This document shows positions 15,385-23,259 of a DNA stretch of 64,000 bases, one piece after another. Source of the DNA: Streptomyces sp. NBC_00663. GTDB taxonomy: Bacteria > Actinomycetota > Actinomycetes > Streptomycetales > Streptomycetaceae. Position numbers and translations under genes: made by a program. Below the pieces are notes generated by a model. That model made no database searches and was not told the DNA's origin. It was given only the letters and a program-made list of their open reading frames with translations. Each line of letters begins with the position of its first letter. Positions within the stretch are counted from its first letter, which is position 1. The DNA is taken from NCBI RefSeq assembly GCF_036226885.1, contig NZ_CP109027.1:8122001-8186000 (forward strand). Reading direction: 5' to 3'.

Positions 15385-16026
15385 GTGTCGTCGCACGAGC
15401 AGTTGAGCGAACTCCTCGACCCGGCGACCACCGTGCTGCTCACCGTCGAGTGTCAGCAAGGTGTCGTCGGTCCGGACAGCGCACTCCCCGAACTCGCCAA
15501 GGAGGCGCGGTCGTCGGGTGTGCTCGCCAACGTGGCCCGGCTGGTCGCGGCCGCCCACGGGAGCGGAGTCCAGGTCGTCCACGCGATCGCCGAGCGCCGG
15601 CCCGACGGCCGCGGCGCCAACCGCAACGCCCGCCTCTTCCGCGCCGCCGAACGGCTGCCCGTCCAGCAGCTGTCCGGCACCAGTGCGGTCCGGGTCGCCG
15701 CCCCGATCGAGGTCTTTGAGGAGGACTTCGTCGTACGACGGCTGCACGGGCTGTCGCCGATCCAAGGCACCGACGTCGACCCGCTGCTGCGCAACCTGGG
15801 CTGCCGCACCCTCGTCGTCACCGGCGTCTCCGCCAACATCGCGATCCCCAACGCGGTCTTCGACGCGGTCAACCGCGGCTACAGGGCCGTGGTGCCCACG
15901 GACGCCATCGCGGGGGTGCCCTCCGACTACACCCCCGCGATGATCCGCCACACCCTCGCCCTGGTCGCCACCCTCACCACGACGGCCGACCTGCTGGCCT
16001 GTCTGGGCCGGCGGAAGCGGGAATGA
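15385..16026 (+). CDS. Isochorismatase-fold protein lacking the catalytic Cys
   Basis: A 213-residue protein with the alpha/beta isochorismatase (cysteine hydrolase) fold, shown by VLLTVECQQGVVG, the central VVHAIAERRPDG, and VVTGVSANIAIPNAVFDAVNRGY. In active family members the last segment contains the nucleophile Cys (TGxxTxxCV); here that position is Ala153. The Asp of the first motif is Glu22, and the Lys slot has Arg118/Arg119. All three positions of the Cys-Asp-Lys triad are therefore changed, so it is either a non-catalytic member or uses another chemistry. The GTG at 15385 follows AAGGGGGAAAAC. It converges on the Rieske gene with 3 bp between the stops. Confidence 0.8.
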   Translation: MSSHEQLSELLDPATTVLLTVECQQGVVGPDSALPELAKEARSSGVLANVARLVAAAHGSGVQVVHAIAERRPDGRGANRNARLFRAAERLPVQQLSGTSAVRVAAPIEVFEEDFVVRRLHGLSPIQGTDVDPLLRNLGCRTLVVTGVSANIAIPNAVFDAVNRGYRAVVPTDAIAGVPSDYTPAMIRHTLALVATLTTTADLLACLGRRKRE

Positions 16027-16029
16027 CCC

Positions 16030-16449
16030 TCAAGCGAGGGTGATGGACTCCCCGCTCACGGTGATCTTCTCCTCCGGCAGCGGCTGGGTGGCGGGACCCT
16101 TCTTCACGCTGCCGTCGGTCACCGAGAACTCGCTCTTGTGGCACGGGCAGGTGATCACCCCGTTGGCGATCCCCGTCACCGCGCAGCCCTGATGGGTGCA
16201 CTTGGACGAGAACGCCTTGTACGTGCCCGCGGAGGGCTGGGTCACCACCACGCCCGCGTCCGCGAAGATCTTGCCGCCGCCCTCCGGTATGTCCGAGGTC
16301 TTCCCGAGCGCGGTCCCGGCCGCGGAGGTCGACCCCTCGTCGTCCGAGCCGCACGCGTTCAGCGTGATGGCGAGCCCTGCCGCCCCCACCGCCGCCACGA
16401 CCGTACGGCGGCTCGGTGCCGAAGCGGGATGAAGCGATTCGCTGGCCAT
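16030..16449 (-). CDS. Exported Rieske [2Fe-2S] protein
   Basis: A 139-residue protein. The N-terminus has a twin-arginine-like motif (SRRTVVAA, residues 13-20), a hydrophobic core and a possible lipobox (LNAC, Cys33), so it is probably exported folded and lipid-anchored. The Rieske cluster ligands are C84-T-H86 and C101-P-C103-H104, with Cys89 and Cys103 placed for the structural disulfide. It is much shorter than the QcrA subunit of the bc1 complex and has no transmembrane bundle. It therefore belongs to the small stand-alone Rieske lipoproteins whose electron partners are unknown. Confidence 0.85.
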   Translation of the reverse strand: MASESLHPASAPSRRTVVAAVGAAGLAITLNACGSDDEGSTSAAGTALGKTSDIPEGGGKIFADAGVVVTQPSAGTYKAFSSKCTHQGCAVTGIANGVITCPCHKSEFSVTDGSVKKGPATQPLPEEKITVSGESITLA

Positions 16450-16541
16450 GCTGACGTCCCTTCCGCGGATACCTCGTGAACTGCCCTCAGGTACGGGCCC
16501 GGAGTGCGGGTTGTTCAGCGGAGCCCCAGTAACCTGGGGCG

Positions 16542-17306
16542 ATGCTCAAGGAAGCCATCGCGACCCGCTTCATCACGCCCCTGCGTGAGGGCGGTTCGCT
16601 GCCGGGACTCGTCGAGGCCGACGACCTCGGGACGTACGTCATGAAGTTCACCGGCGCGGGACAGGGCCGCAAGACACTGGTCGCCGAGGTCCTGTGCGGT
16701 GAGCTCGCCCGCCGGCTCGGGTTCCGGGTGCCCCGGCTCGTGACGCTCGACCTGGACCCGGTGCTCGGACTCGGCGAGCCCGAGCAGCAGGTGCAGGACC
16801 TGCTGCGGGCCAGCGGCGGCACCAACCTCGGGATGGACTTCCTCTCCGGCGCGCTCGGCTTCGACCCGCTCGCCTTCGAGGTGGACTCCGCTCAGGCCGG
16901 GCGGATCGTCTGGTTCGACGCCCTGATCAACAACGTCGACCGCTCCTGGCGCAACCCCAACCTGCTGATGTGGCACGGCGAGCTCTGGCTGATCGACCAC
17001 GGCGCCACCATGATCTGGCACCACAACTGGCCCGGCGCCGAGGCCTCCGCGGCCCGCCCTTACGACGCCGGCGACCACGCCCTCGCCCGGTTCGCCCCCG
17101 ACCTCGCGACCGCCGCCGCGGAGCTGGCCCCGCGGGTCACCGAGGAGCTCCTCGCCGAGGTCACCGCCGAGATCCCGGACGCCTGGCTGGCCGACGAACC
17201 AGGCTTCGACACCCCGGACGAGCTGCGCCGGGCCTACGCCCGGCCCCTGCTGGCCCGGGCCGCCGTCATCCACGACCGCATCAACGGCATCGAGGGGACC
17301 AAGTGA
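16542..17306 (+). CDS. HipA-like kinase domain protein
   Basis: A 254-residue protein resembling the HipA/PI3-kinase-like fold. A lysine sits in TYVMKFTGAGQG, followed by the catalytic region FDALINNVDRSWRNPNLL (Asp and Asn in kinase-loop positions) and WLIDHGATM as the metal-binding element. It is shorter than E. coli HipA and has no HipB-type DNA-binding partner, so it is not an evident toxin-antitoxin module. The stop overlaps the start of the DUF3037 gene (GTGA at 17303). This kinase plus DUF3037 pair recurs in actinobacteria as I remember it. The substrate is unknown. Confidence 0.8.
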   Translation: MLKEAIATRFITPLREGGSLPGLVEADDLGTYVMKFTGAGQGRKTLVAEVLCGELARRLGFRVPRLVTLDLDPVLGLGEPEQQVQDLLRASGGTNLGMDFLSGALGFDPLAFEVDSAQAGRIVWFDALINNVDRSWRNPNLLMWHGELWLIDHGATMIWHHNWPGAEASAARPYDAGDHALARFAPDLATAAAELAPRVTEELLAEVTAEIPDAWLADEPGFDTPDELRRAYARPLLARAAVIHDRINGIEGTK

Positions 17307-17719
17307 CCGAGCGCCACATCATCCGGGGCAGTGAGCGCAACGACCGGGACGTCTACGAGTACGCGCTGCTGCGGGTCGTCCCGCGCATCGAGCGCGGCGA
17401 GTGCATCAACGCCGGGGTGCTGGTGTACTGCCGGGCCAAGGCGTACGTCGGTGTCCGCGTCCACCTCGACGAGGCGAAGCTGCTGATCCTCGACCCGGAC
17501 GCGGACGTCAGCGGTGTGCGGGCCGCGCTGCGGGCCGTCGAGGGAGTCTGCGTGGGCGGAGAAGCGGCAGGTCAGGCCGCTGGGGACGATGCCGGGCGGC
17601 GCTTTCGCTGGCTGATCGCGCCCCGTTCGACGGTCGTCCAGCCGGGCCCCGTGCACACCGGACTCACCGCCGATCCGGCCGCCGAGCCGGAGCGTCTGCT
17701 GAACCTCCTGGTCAGGTAA
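17303..17719 (+). CDS. DUF3037 domain protein
   Basis: A 138-residue protein beginning VTERHIIRGSERNDRDVYEYALLRVVPRIERGE; YEYALLRVVPxxERGExxNxGV is the DUF3037 hallmark. Translation is coupled to the HipA-like kinase by a 4-bp GTGA overlap, which suggests the two products act together or that this one is the kinase's substrate or regulator. There are no membrane segments or metal motifs. The internal region around residues 85-95 (GGEAAGQAAGDDAG) is a flexible insert. The function is unknown. Confidence 0.8.
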   Translation: MTERHIIRGSERNDRDVYEYALLRVVPRIERGECINAGVLVYCRAKAYVGVRVHLDEAKLLILDPDADVSGVRAALRAVEGVCVGGEAAGQAAGDDAGRRFRWLIAPRSTVVQPGPVHTGLTADPAAEPERLLNLLVR

Positions 17720-17744
17720 TGGATCACACCCGGGGCGTGCGGCG

Positions 17745-17803
17745 TTGACACCGGGTGCCAGGGCTTCTAGCGTCACGTCTGCCGAAGGTACTAAGCGGTC
17801 GCT
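17745..17803 (+). promoter_or_regulatory. Promoter and TetR-like operator before fabG
   Basis: A consensus -35 box TTGACA (17745-17750), a 17-bp spacer and TAGCGT (17768-17773) give a strong sigma-70 type promoter. About 20 bp downstream is AGCG-GT-CGCT (17794-17803) within CTAAGCGGTCGCTCA, similar to the TAAGCG..CGCTTA sites of TetR-like regulators of acyl-CoA genes. Which regulator binds is unknown. Confidence 0.6.
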
Positions 17804-17847
17804 CACCGATCGGGCCGCACATTCTTCAAGGGCGAGGAGAACGAGCA

Positions 17848-18609
17848 ATGTCCACCACTGAGCAGCGGGTAGCCATCGTCACCGGTGCCGCACGCGGCAT
17901 CGGCGCGGCCACCGCCGTACGACTGGCCGCCGAGGGTCGCGCGGTCGCCGTGATCGACCTCGACGAGGCCGCCTGCAAGGACACCGTCGAGAAGATCACC
18001 GCGGCGGGCGGCCGGGCCGTCGCCGTCGGTGCCGACGTCTCCGACGAGGCGCAGGTCGAGGCCGCGGTCGCGCGCGTCGTCGAGGAGCTGGGCGCCCCCA
18101 CCATCCTGGTCAACAACGCGGGCGTGCTCCGCGACAACCTGCTGTTCAAGATGAGCGCCTCGGACTGGGACACCGTCCTCAACGTGCACCTGCGCGGCTC
18201 GTTCCTGATGACGAAGTACGTCCAGAAGCACATGGTCGACGCCGGCTTCGGCCGCGTGGTCAACCTGTCCTCGTCCTCCGCGCTCGGCAACCGCGGCCAG
18301 GCCAACTACTCCGCCGCCAAGGCCGGTCTTCAGGGCTTCACCAAGACCCTCGCCATCGAGCTCGGCAAGTTCGGCATCACCGCCAACGCCGTCGCCCCCG
18401 GCTTCATCGCCACCGACATGACGGCCGCCACCGCCGCCCGCGTCGGCATGGGCTTCGAGGAGTTCAAGGCCGCCGCCGCCACCCAGATCCCGGTGGCCCG
18501 GGTCGGCGAGCCCGAGGACATCGCCAACGCCATCGCCTTCTTCACGAACGAGGCCGCCGGCTTCGTCTCCGGCCAGGTGCTGTACGTGGCCGGCGGACCG
18601 CTCGACTAG
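17848..18609 (+). CDS. fabG: 3-oxoacyl-ACP reductase / SDR family oxidoreductase
   Basis: A 253-residue classical short-chain dehydrogenase with the NAD(P)-binding TGAARGIG near residue 12, NNAG near residue 90, catalytic Ser in NLSSSSALG, and YSAAK as the Tyr-Lys pair. The start ATG 17848 has GAGGAG upstream. The fabG assignment rests on family likeness and a typical beta-ketoacyl-ACP reductase length; the gene is not in the fatty-acid synthase cluster, so it may act on other acyl or hydroxyacyl substrates. It heads a two-gene unit with a second SDR gene 12 bp downstream, both from the TTGACA promoter. Confidence 0.75.
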   Translation: MSTTEQRVAIVTGAARGIGAATAVRLAAEGRAVAVIDLDEAACKDTVEKITAAGGRAVAVGADVSDEAQVEAAVARVVEELGAPTILVNNAGVLRDNLLFKMSASDWDTVLNVHLRGSFLMTKYVQKHMVDAGFGRVVNLSSSSALGNRGQANYSAAKAGLQGFTKTLAIELGKFGITANAVAPGFIATDMTAATAARVGMGFEEFKAAAATQIPVARVGEPEDIANAIAFFTNEAAGFVSGQVLYVAGGPLD

Positions 18610-18621
18610 GGGAACAGGAAC

Positions 18622-19389
18622 ATGACTTCGGTGGAACTCCCCGAACTCTCCGGCAAGGTCGCCCTCGTCACGGGCGCCAGCCGCGGCATCGGCTACGGCG
18701 TCGCCGAGGCGCTCATCGCCCGCGGTGACCGGGTCGTCATCACCGGCCGCAACGAGGACGCCCTCAAGGAGGCCGTCGAGCAGCTCGGCGCCGACCGCGT
18801 CATCGGCGTCGCCGGCAAGGCCCACGACGAGGCCCACCAGGCCGTCGCCGTCGAGCGCGCCATGGAGGCCTTCGGCCGCGTCGACTTCCTGGTCAACAAC
18901 GCCGGTACCAACCCGGTGTTCGGCCCGATCGCCGACCTCGACCTGAACGTGGCCCGCAAGGTGTTCGAGACCAACGTGATCTCGGCGCTCGGCTTCGCGC
19001 AGAAGACCTGGCACGCCTGGCAGAAGGAGAACGGCGGCGCGATCGTCAACATCGCCTCCGTCGCGGGCATCTCGCCCTCGCCCTTCATCGCCGCCTACGG
19101 CATCAGCAAGGCCGCGATGATCAACCTGACCCAGCAGCTCGCCCACGAGTTCGCGCCCAAGGTGCGGGTCAACGCGATCGCCCCGGCCGTCGTGAAGACC
19201 AAGTTCGCCCAGGCACTGTACGAGGGCCGGGAGGAGGAGGCCGCGGCCGCCTACCCGCTGGCCCGGCTCGGTGTGCCCTCCGACATCGGCGGCGCCGCGG
19301 AGTTCCTCACCTCCGAGCAGTCCGCCTGGGTCACCGGCCAGACGCTCGTCGTCGACGGCGGCATCTTCCTCAACGCCGGCGTCGGCTGA
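18622..19389 (+). CDS. SDR family oxidoreductase
   Basis: A 255-residue short-chain dehydrogenase with TGASRGIG (cofactor loop), NNAGTNPVFG, VNIASVAG and YGISK (catalytic Tyr-x-x-x-Lys). It is a clear but not close homologue of the fabG-like gene just upstream (12-bp gap, GGAACAGGAAC ribosome site), and the two probably share an mRNA. The NNAGTNP sequence is typical of a group annotated as 3-oxoacyl-ACP reductases in actinobacteria. The pair may act successively on acyl-CoA or hydroxy-fatty intermediates; that is inference from context. Confidence 0.8.
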   Translation: MTSVELPELSGKVALVTGASRGIGYGVAEALIARGDRVVITGRNEDALKEAVEQLGADRVIGVAGKAHDEAHQAVAVERAMEAFGRVDFLVNNAGTNPVFGPIADLDLNVARKVFETNVISALGFAQKTWHAWQKENGGAIVNIASVAGISPSPFIAAYGISKAAMINLTQQLAHEFAPKVRVNAIAPAVVKTKFAQALYEGREEEAAAAYPLARLGVPSDIGGAAEFLTSEQSAWVTGQTLVVDGGIFLNAGVG

Positions 19390-19408
19390 CCCTCTCGTAC
19401 GACCGACT

Positions 19409-19437
19409 CGGGCGCCGCTCGACAGAAGCGGCGCCCG
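19409..19437 (+). terminator. Terminator after the SDR pair
   Basis: A perfect 11-bp stem, CGGGCGCCGCT (19409-19419) with AGCGGCGCCCG (19427-19437), with a 7-nt loop, starts 20 bp after the second SDR stop. Confidence 0.8.
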
Positions 19438-19444
19438 GGTCGAC

Positions 19445-19523
19445 GTACAGACGGGCCGTCCGTGTCGTAGTACAGACGGGTCGTCCGCTTCGACGTACAA
19501 ACACCGCACATGGGGACGTACAG
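19445..19523. repeat. 25-bp tandem repeat (GTACAGACGGGYCGTCC)
   Basis: GTACAGACGGG repeats at 19445 and 19470. Degenerate copies start at 19495 (GTACAAAC) and 19518 (GTACAGCG), giving periods of 25, 25 and 23 bp. Each full unit also contains the imperfect palindrome GACGGGYCGTC. The array lies in the 266-bp gap between the SDR pair terminator and the peptide-binding lipoprotein gene, where I see no coding sequence. Confidence 0.75.
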
Positions 19524-19655
19524 CGACCGCACAGACTTCTGACAGCTCCGCCGCGATCTCATCGCTCGAGAACCAGCCGGAGGACCCGGTTCGGGTCGCC
19601 CGGGGCTGCGGTATGGTCTGCCAACCCTTGGCATGGCAGATCGAGGAGCGTGCGC

Positions 19656-21236
19656 GTGTTCAACCGGAACCGAGGCATACGGCGGATGGCGGCCCTCGCC
19701 TCCATATCGTCGCTGGTGGCCGGGTGTGGCGTCCTGTCGTCGGACTCCTCCGACGAGCAGGGGCCGATCGTCGTCGGTACCACCAGTGCCCCCAGCACCC
19801 TGGACCCCGCCGCGTCCTGGGACAGCTCCTGGGAGCTCTTCCGCAACATCTACCAGACGCTCCTCAGCTATCCCTCCGGCGCCACCACGCCCCAGCCCGA
19901 CGCCGCCGAGAGCTGCAAGTTCACCGACACCTCGAACCGCGCCTACAGCTGCACGCTGCGCGCGGGCCTGAAGTTCTCCAACGGTGACACGCTCGACGCC
20001 AAGGCCGTCAAGCACTCCATCGACCGGATCGGCAAGATCAACGTCAACGGTGGCCCCGCCGGTCTGCTCGGCAGCCTCGACCGGGTCCAGGCGCTCGGCG
20101 ACCGCGAGGTGGTCTTCCACCTCAACAAGCCCGACGCCACCTTCCCGTTCGTCCTCGCCACCCCGGCCATGTCGATCGTCGACCCCGACGCGTACCCGGC
20201 CGGCTCGCTGCGCAAGGGCGACACCATCGTCGGCTCGGGCCCGTACACCCTCAAGGCGTACAGCGACGACAAGGCCGAACTCGTCAAGAACGACGACTAC
20301 GACGGCTACGCCAAGCGCAAGAACGACGCGGTGACCATCCGCTACTTCAAGGATTCCGCGCCCATGGTGCAGGGCCTGAAGGACGGCTCCCTCGACGTCG
20401 CCTTCCGCGGACTGGGCGCCGACGACATCGTCTCCCTGGACAAGGAGCAGAACGACTCCGACCTCCAGCTCTTCGACGGCTCCGGCACCGAGATCAGCTA
20501 CCTGGTGTTCAACCCGAAGGACCCCTGGGCCGGCAAGCTCGCCGTCCGCAAGGCCATCGCCCAGGTCGTCGACCGCGGGGCGATCGCGCACAAGGTCTAC
20601 AAGGACACCGTCGAGCCGCTGTACTCCATGGTCCCCAAGGGCCTCACCGGCCACACCACGGGCTTCTTCGACGACTACGGAAACCCCAGCGTCGCCAAGG
20701 CCAAGAAGATCCTCCAGGACGCCGGGATCACCCAGACCGTCCCGCTCACCCTCTGGTACACCACGGACCGCTACGGCTCCGCGACCAAGGCCGAGTTCGA
20801 GGAGCTGAAGGCCCAGCTGGAGGACTCCGGTCTCTTCGAGATCACACTCAAGAGCCGTCCCTGGAAGACCTATGTCACCGGCTACCAGAAGGGCGAGTAC
20901 CCGGTGTTCGGGCGCGGCTGGTTCCCCGACTTCCCGGACGCCGACAACTTCATCGCCCCCTTCGTCGGCGACCAGAACGCCCTCGGCACGCCCTACCCCG
21001 AGCCCGAGATCACCGGCGTCCTGCTGCCGCGCTCGCGCCGCGAGAGCGACCGCGCCAACGTGATCAAGGACTTCGAGGCGGCCCAGCAGATCATCACCGA
21101 CGACGCCCGGCTGCTGCCGCTGTGGCAGGGCCGGCAGTACGTCGCCGCCAACGACGACATCTCCGGCGGCGAGACGGCCCTGGACCCGTCGACGATCATG
21201 ATGATGGGCGAGCTGTACCGCAAGACCAGCTGGTGA
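19656..21236 (+). CDS. ABC transporter substrate-binding lipoprotein (SBP family 5)
   Basis: A 526-residue exported lipoprotein. An N-terminal basic stretch (FNRNRGIRRM) and hydrophobic core end in the lipobox SLVAGC. The mature protein shows the peptide/nickel-binding family 5 pattern: GTTSAPSTLDPAASWDSSWELFRNIYQTLL, LRAGLKFSNGDTLDAKAVKHSIDRI, and a long C-terminal lobe. Such proteins deliver oligopeptides or similar solutes to an OppBCDF-type permease, but no permease or ATPase gene follows, so it is an orphan. The GTG at 19656 is chosen because GAGGAG lies 7 bp upstream; the GTG at 19650 is too close to it. Confidence 0.85.
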   Translation: MFNRNRGIRRMAALASISSLVAGCGVLSSDSSDEQGPIVVGTTSAPSTLDPAASWDSSWELFRNIYQTLLSYPSGATTPQPDAAESCKFTDTSNRAYSCTLRAGLKFSNGDTLDAKAVKHSIDRIGKINVNGGPAGLLGSLDRVQALGDREVVFHLNKPDATFPFVLATPAMSIVDPDAYPAGSLRKGDTIVGSGPYTLKAYSDDKAELVKNDDYDGYAKRKNDAVTIRYFKDSAPMVQGLKDGSLDVAFRGLGADDIVSLDKEQNDSDLQLFDGSGTEISYLVFNPKDPWAGKLAVRKAIAQVVDRGAIAHKVYKDTVEPLYSMVPKGLTGHTTGFFDDYGNPSVAKAKKILQDAGITQTVPLTLWYTTDRYGSATKAEFEELKAQLEDSGLFEITLKSRPWKTYVTGYQKGEYPVFGRGWFPDFPDADNFIAPFVGDQNALGTPYPEPEITGVLLPRSRRESDRANVIKDFEAAQQIITDDARLLPLWQGRQYVAANDDISGGETALDPSTIMMMGELYRKTSW

Positions 21237-21325
21237 GTGGGCGCTTTCGGGGTGTGCGGTCCGTTGTCAGTGGTCGCCTGTAGGTTCTGAGCACTGAAGT
21301 GACCGCACGACATAAGGACGTTGAC

Positions 21326-22009
21326 GTGACCGACATCGCCATGCTGCCCGAGTCCTGGCGCGGGGTCCTGGGTGACGAGCTCCAGCAGCCCTACTTCAAG
21401 GAGCTGACCGAGTTCGTCGAGGAGGAGCGGGCGAAGGGTCCCGTCTTTCCGCCGCGCGAGGAGGTCTTCGCCGCCCTCGACGCGACGCCGTACGAGGAGG
21501 TGAAGGTCCTGATCCTCGGTCAGGACCCGTACCACGGCGAAGGCCAGGGTCACGGCCTGTGCTTCTCGGTCCGTCCCGGTGTGAAGACCCCGCCCTCCCT
21601 CCGGAACATCTACAAGGAGATGAAGGAGGAGCTGGGCACTCCCGTTCCGGACAACGGCTATCTGCTGCCGTGGGCCCAGCAGGGCGTCCTGCTGCTCAAC
21701 GCGGTGCTCACCGTCCGTTCCGGCGAGGCCAACTCGCACAAGGGCAAGGGCTGGGAGAAGTTCACCGACGCGGTCATCCGCGCGGTGGCCGACCGGCCCG
21801 ACCCGGCGGTCTTCGTGCTCTGGGGCAACTACGCCCAGAAGAAGCTCCCGCTGATCGACGAGACCCGGCATGTCGTGGTCAAGGGCGCCCACCCCTCGCC
21901 CCTGTCCGCGAAGAAGTTCTTCGGTTCCCGCCCGTTCACGCAGATCAACGAGGCGGTCGCGCTCCAGGGCCACGAGCCGATCGACTGGACGATCCCGAAC
22001 CTGGCCTGA
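21326..22009 (+). CDS. ung: Uracil-DNA glycosylase, family 1
   Basis: A 227-residue enzyme that removes uracil from DNA to start base-excision repair. The water-activating motif GQDPYHG has catalytic Asp67, the C-terminal HPSPLS carries the His of the minor-groove loop, and PPSLRNIYKEM plus LLLNAVLTVRSGEANSHKG are standard UNG elements. The GTG at 21326 has AAGGA upstream. It is a single-gene unit ended by a hairpin. Streptomyces commonly carry two ung-like genes, so this may be one of a pair, though only one is visible. Confidence 0.93.
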   Translation: MTDIAMLPESWRGVLGDELQQPYFKELTEFVEEERAKGPVFPPREEVFAALDATPYEEVKVLILGQDPYHGEGQGHGLCFSVRPGVKTPPSLRNIYKEMKEELGTPVPDNGYLLPWAQQGVLLLNAVLTVRSGEANSHKGKGWEKFTDAVIRAVADRPDPAVFVLWGNYAQKKLPLIDETRHVVVKGAHPSPLSAKKFFGSRPFTQINEAVALQGHEPIDWTIPNLA

Positions 22010-22017
22010 GCCGTCCC

Positions 22018-22042
22018 GGGGCCGATCCGCCGGGTCGGCCCC
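22018..22042 (+). terminator. Terminator after ung
   Basis: An 8-bp perfect stem, GGGGCCGA (22018-22025) with TCGGCCCC (22035-22042), with a 9-nt loop, starts 9 bp after the ung stop. Confidence 0.7.
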
Positions 22043-22116
22043 GCTTCGCCGTGATTGTCAGTGTCTCCGATTAGCGTCAGGTGCGACCAGGACGGCCCGA
22101 CGGTGTGGAGGACGCG

Positions 22117-22638
22117 GTGGCGGAGCGACAGGAGCAGGCGGCGCCGGATGCCGTGATGACACGGATCGGACAGGTCGTCATGCTGCATCACGCGGGGGAC
22201 CGCGAGGAGGCCCGGCACCGCTTCCTGGACCTGTGGGCGGAGATCGGCGAGGACGGCGACCCGCTGCACCGCTGCACCCTCGCCCACTACATGGCCGACG
22301 CCCAGGACGACCCCTCCGACGAACTGGCCTGGGATCTCAGGGCGTTGACGGCGGCCGAGGAACTCACCGACGACCGCCTCGCCGAGCACGAGAGCACCCT
22401 CGCCGTGCGCGCCCTGTATCCCTCGCTGCATCTCAATCTGGCCGCCGACTATGTGAAACTCGACCGCTCCGACGCCGCCCGCACCCACCTCCACCGGGCA
22501 CGCCGGGCGGCGGACGGCCTCGCCGACGACAGTTACGGGGACGGCGTGCGGGCCGCGATCAGCCGACTGGAGCTGCGGCTGGGGGAGGGGGACGCGTCCG
22601 GCGGGGGCGGCTGGACACCGCCGAGACAGCGCCCGTGA
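22117..22638 (+). CDS. Conserved TPR-like hypothetical protein
   Basis: A 173-residue cytoplasmic helical protein, starting VAERQEQAAPDAVMTRIGQVVML. It has tetratricopeptide-like helix pairs (DREEARHRFLDLWAEIGEDGDPLHRCTLAHYM and LHLNLAADYVKLDRSDAARTHLHRARRAADGL). The GTG at 22117 is preceded by GGAGG at 6 bp, whereas an upstream GTG at 22081 has no ribosome site. No enzymatic motif is present. I recall close homologues across Streptomyces with no known function; a protein-protein interaction role is likely. It is followed by two copies of an 18-bp direct repeat around 22654-22687. Confidence 0.7.
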   Translation: MAERQEQAAPDAVMTRIGQVVMLHHAGDREEARHRFLDLWAEIGEDGDPLHRCTLAHYMADAQDDPSDELAWDLRALTAAEELTDDRLAEHESTLAVRALYPSLHLNLAADYVKLDRSDAARTHLHRARRAADGLADDSYGDGVRAAISRLELRLGEGDASGGGGWTPPRQRP

Positions 22639-22685
22639 GTCACGCCGGCAGAGCTGGGCTCCGGCAGGGCTGGGCTCCGGCAGGG

Positions 22686-23165
22686 CTAACGGCCGTACGT
22701 CTGCTCGCAGATCCTCGCCTCCGGACTGTCCTTCCGCCAGCCGCCGTACTGCCTGCCGAGGCCGCACACGTCCGGGTTCTTCGGTACCACGGTGGCCACG
22801 TCGGGGATCTCGACGTGCGGGTGCTGCGGATGCTGTGGGTGCCGGGCCTCGGGATGTGCCGGGTGCTCGGGGTGCGGGCGCGGGGGCTGCTGCGCCGGTT
22901 GCCGGGCGGCGGACGGCGGCGCCGCCCGGTGCGTGGCGGGCGTGTCGGGTTTCGCCTCGCGGGACGGTCCGATGAGCTCCAGGGCCTCCCGCGCCGGTGC
23001 CTGCACGATCTGCGGCTCGGCCCGGCCGTCCGGACGGGGCGCCGCCGGGAGGGACGGCGTCGCCGGTGGGCCGGGGGCGACTGGACGCTGGACCGTCACA
23101 CAGCCGGAGAGGGCCGAGACAGCCACGGTCACCAGGAGCGTTGCGGTGGTCGTCGTTCGATGCAC
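22686..23165 (-). CDS. Proline/histidine-rich putative lipoprotein
   Basis: A 159-residue secreted protein. The signal MHRTTTTATLLVTVAVSALSGC ends in a lipobox (LSGC). The mature part is rich in Pro, Ala and Arg, with a His-Pro segment (HPEHPAHPEARHPQHPQHPH) that could bind metal. It ends with a short conserved-looking Cys-containing tail (DVCGLGRQYGGWRKDSPEARICEQTYG) carrying two cysteines. The GTG at 23165 lacks a clear ribosome site. The function is unknown; the Cys tail is the only part that looks constrained. Confidence 0.7.
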   Translation of the reverse strand: MHRTTTTATLLVTVAVSALSGCVTVQRPVAPGPPATPSLPAAPRPDGRAEPQIVQAPAREALELIGPSREAKPDTPATHRAAPPSAARQPAQQPPRPHPEHPAHPEARHPQHPQHPHVEIPDVATVVPKNPDVCGLGRQYGGWRKDSPEARICEQTYGR

Positions 23166-23259
23166 CCGCGCAACTCTGCTGGTTCACGCCGGGTTCGGGG
23201 CGGCGGACGAGCGGAGGTTGCCCCGCACGGGTGATCTCCGGCCCCGTACGGAGGGCGCG

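Noticed and set aside
17803..19509. A 568-codon open frame antisense to the two SDR genes
   Set aside because: A mirror of well-supported fabG/SDR coding on the plus strand; Gly/Asp/Val-biased composition with no family resemblance.
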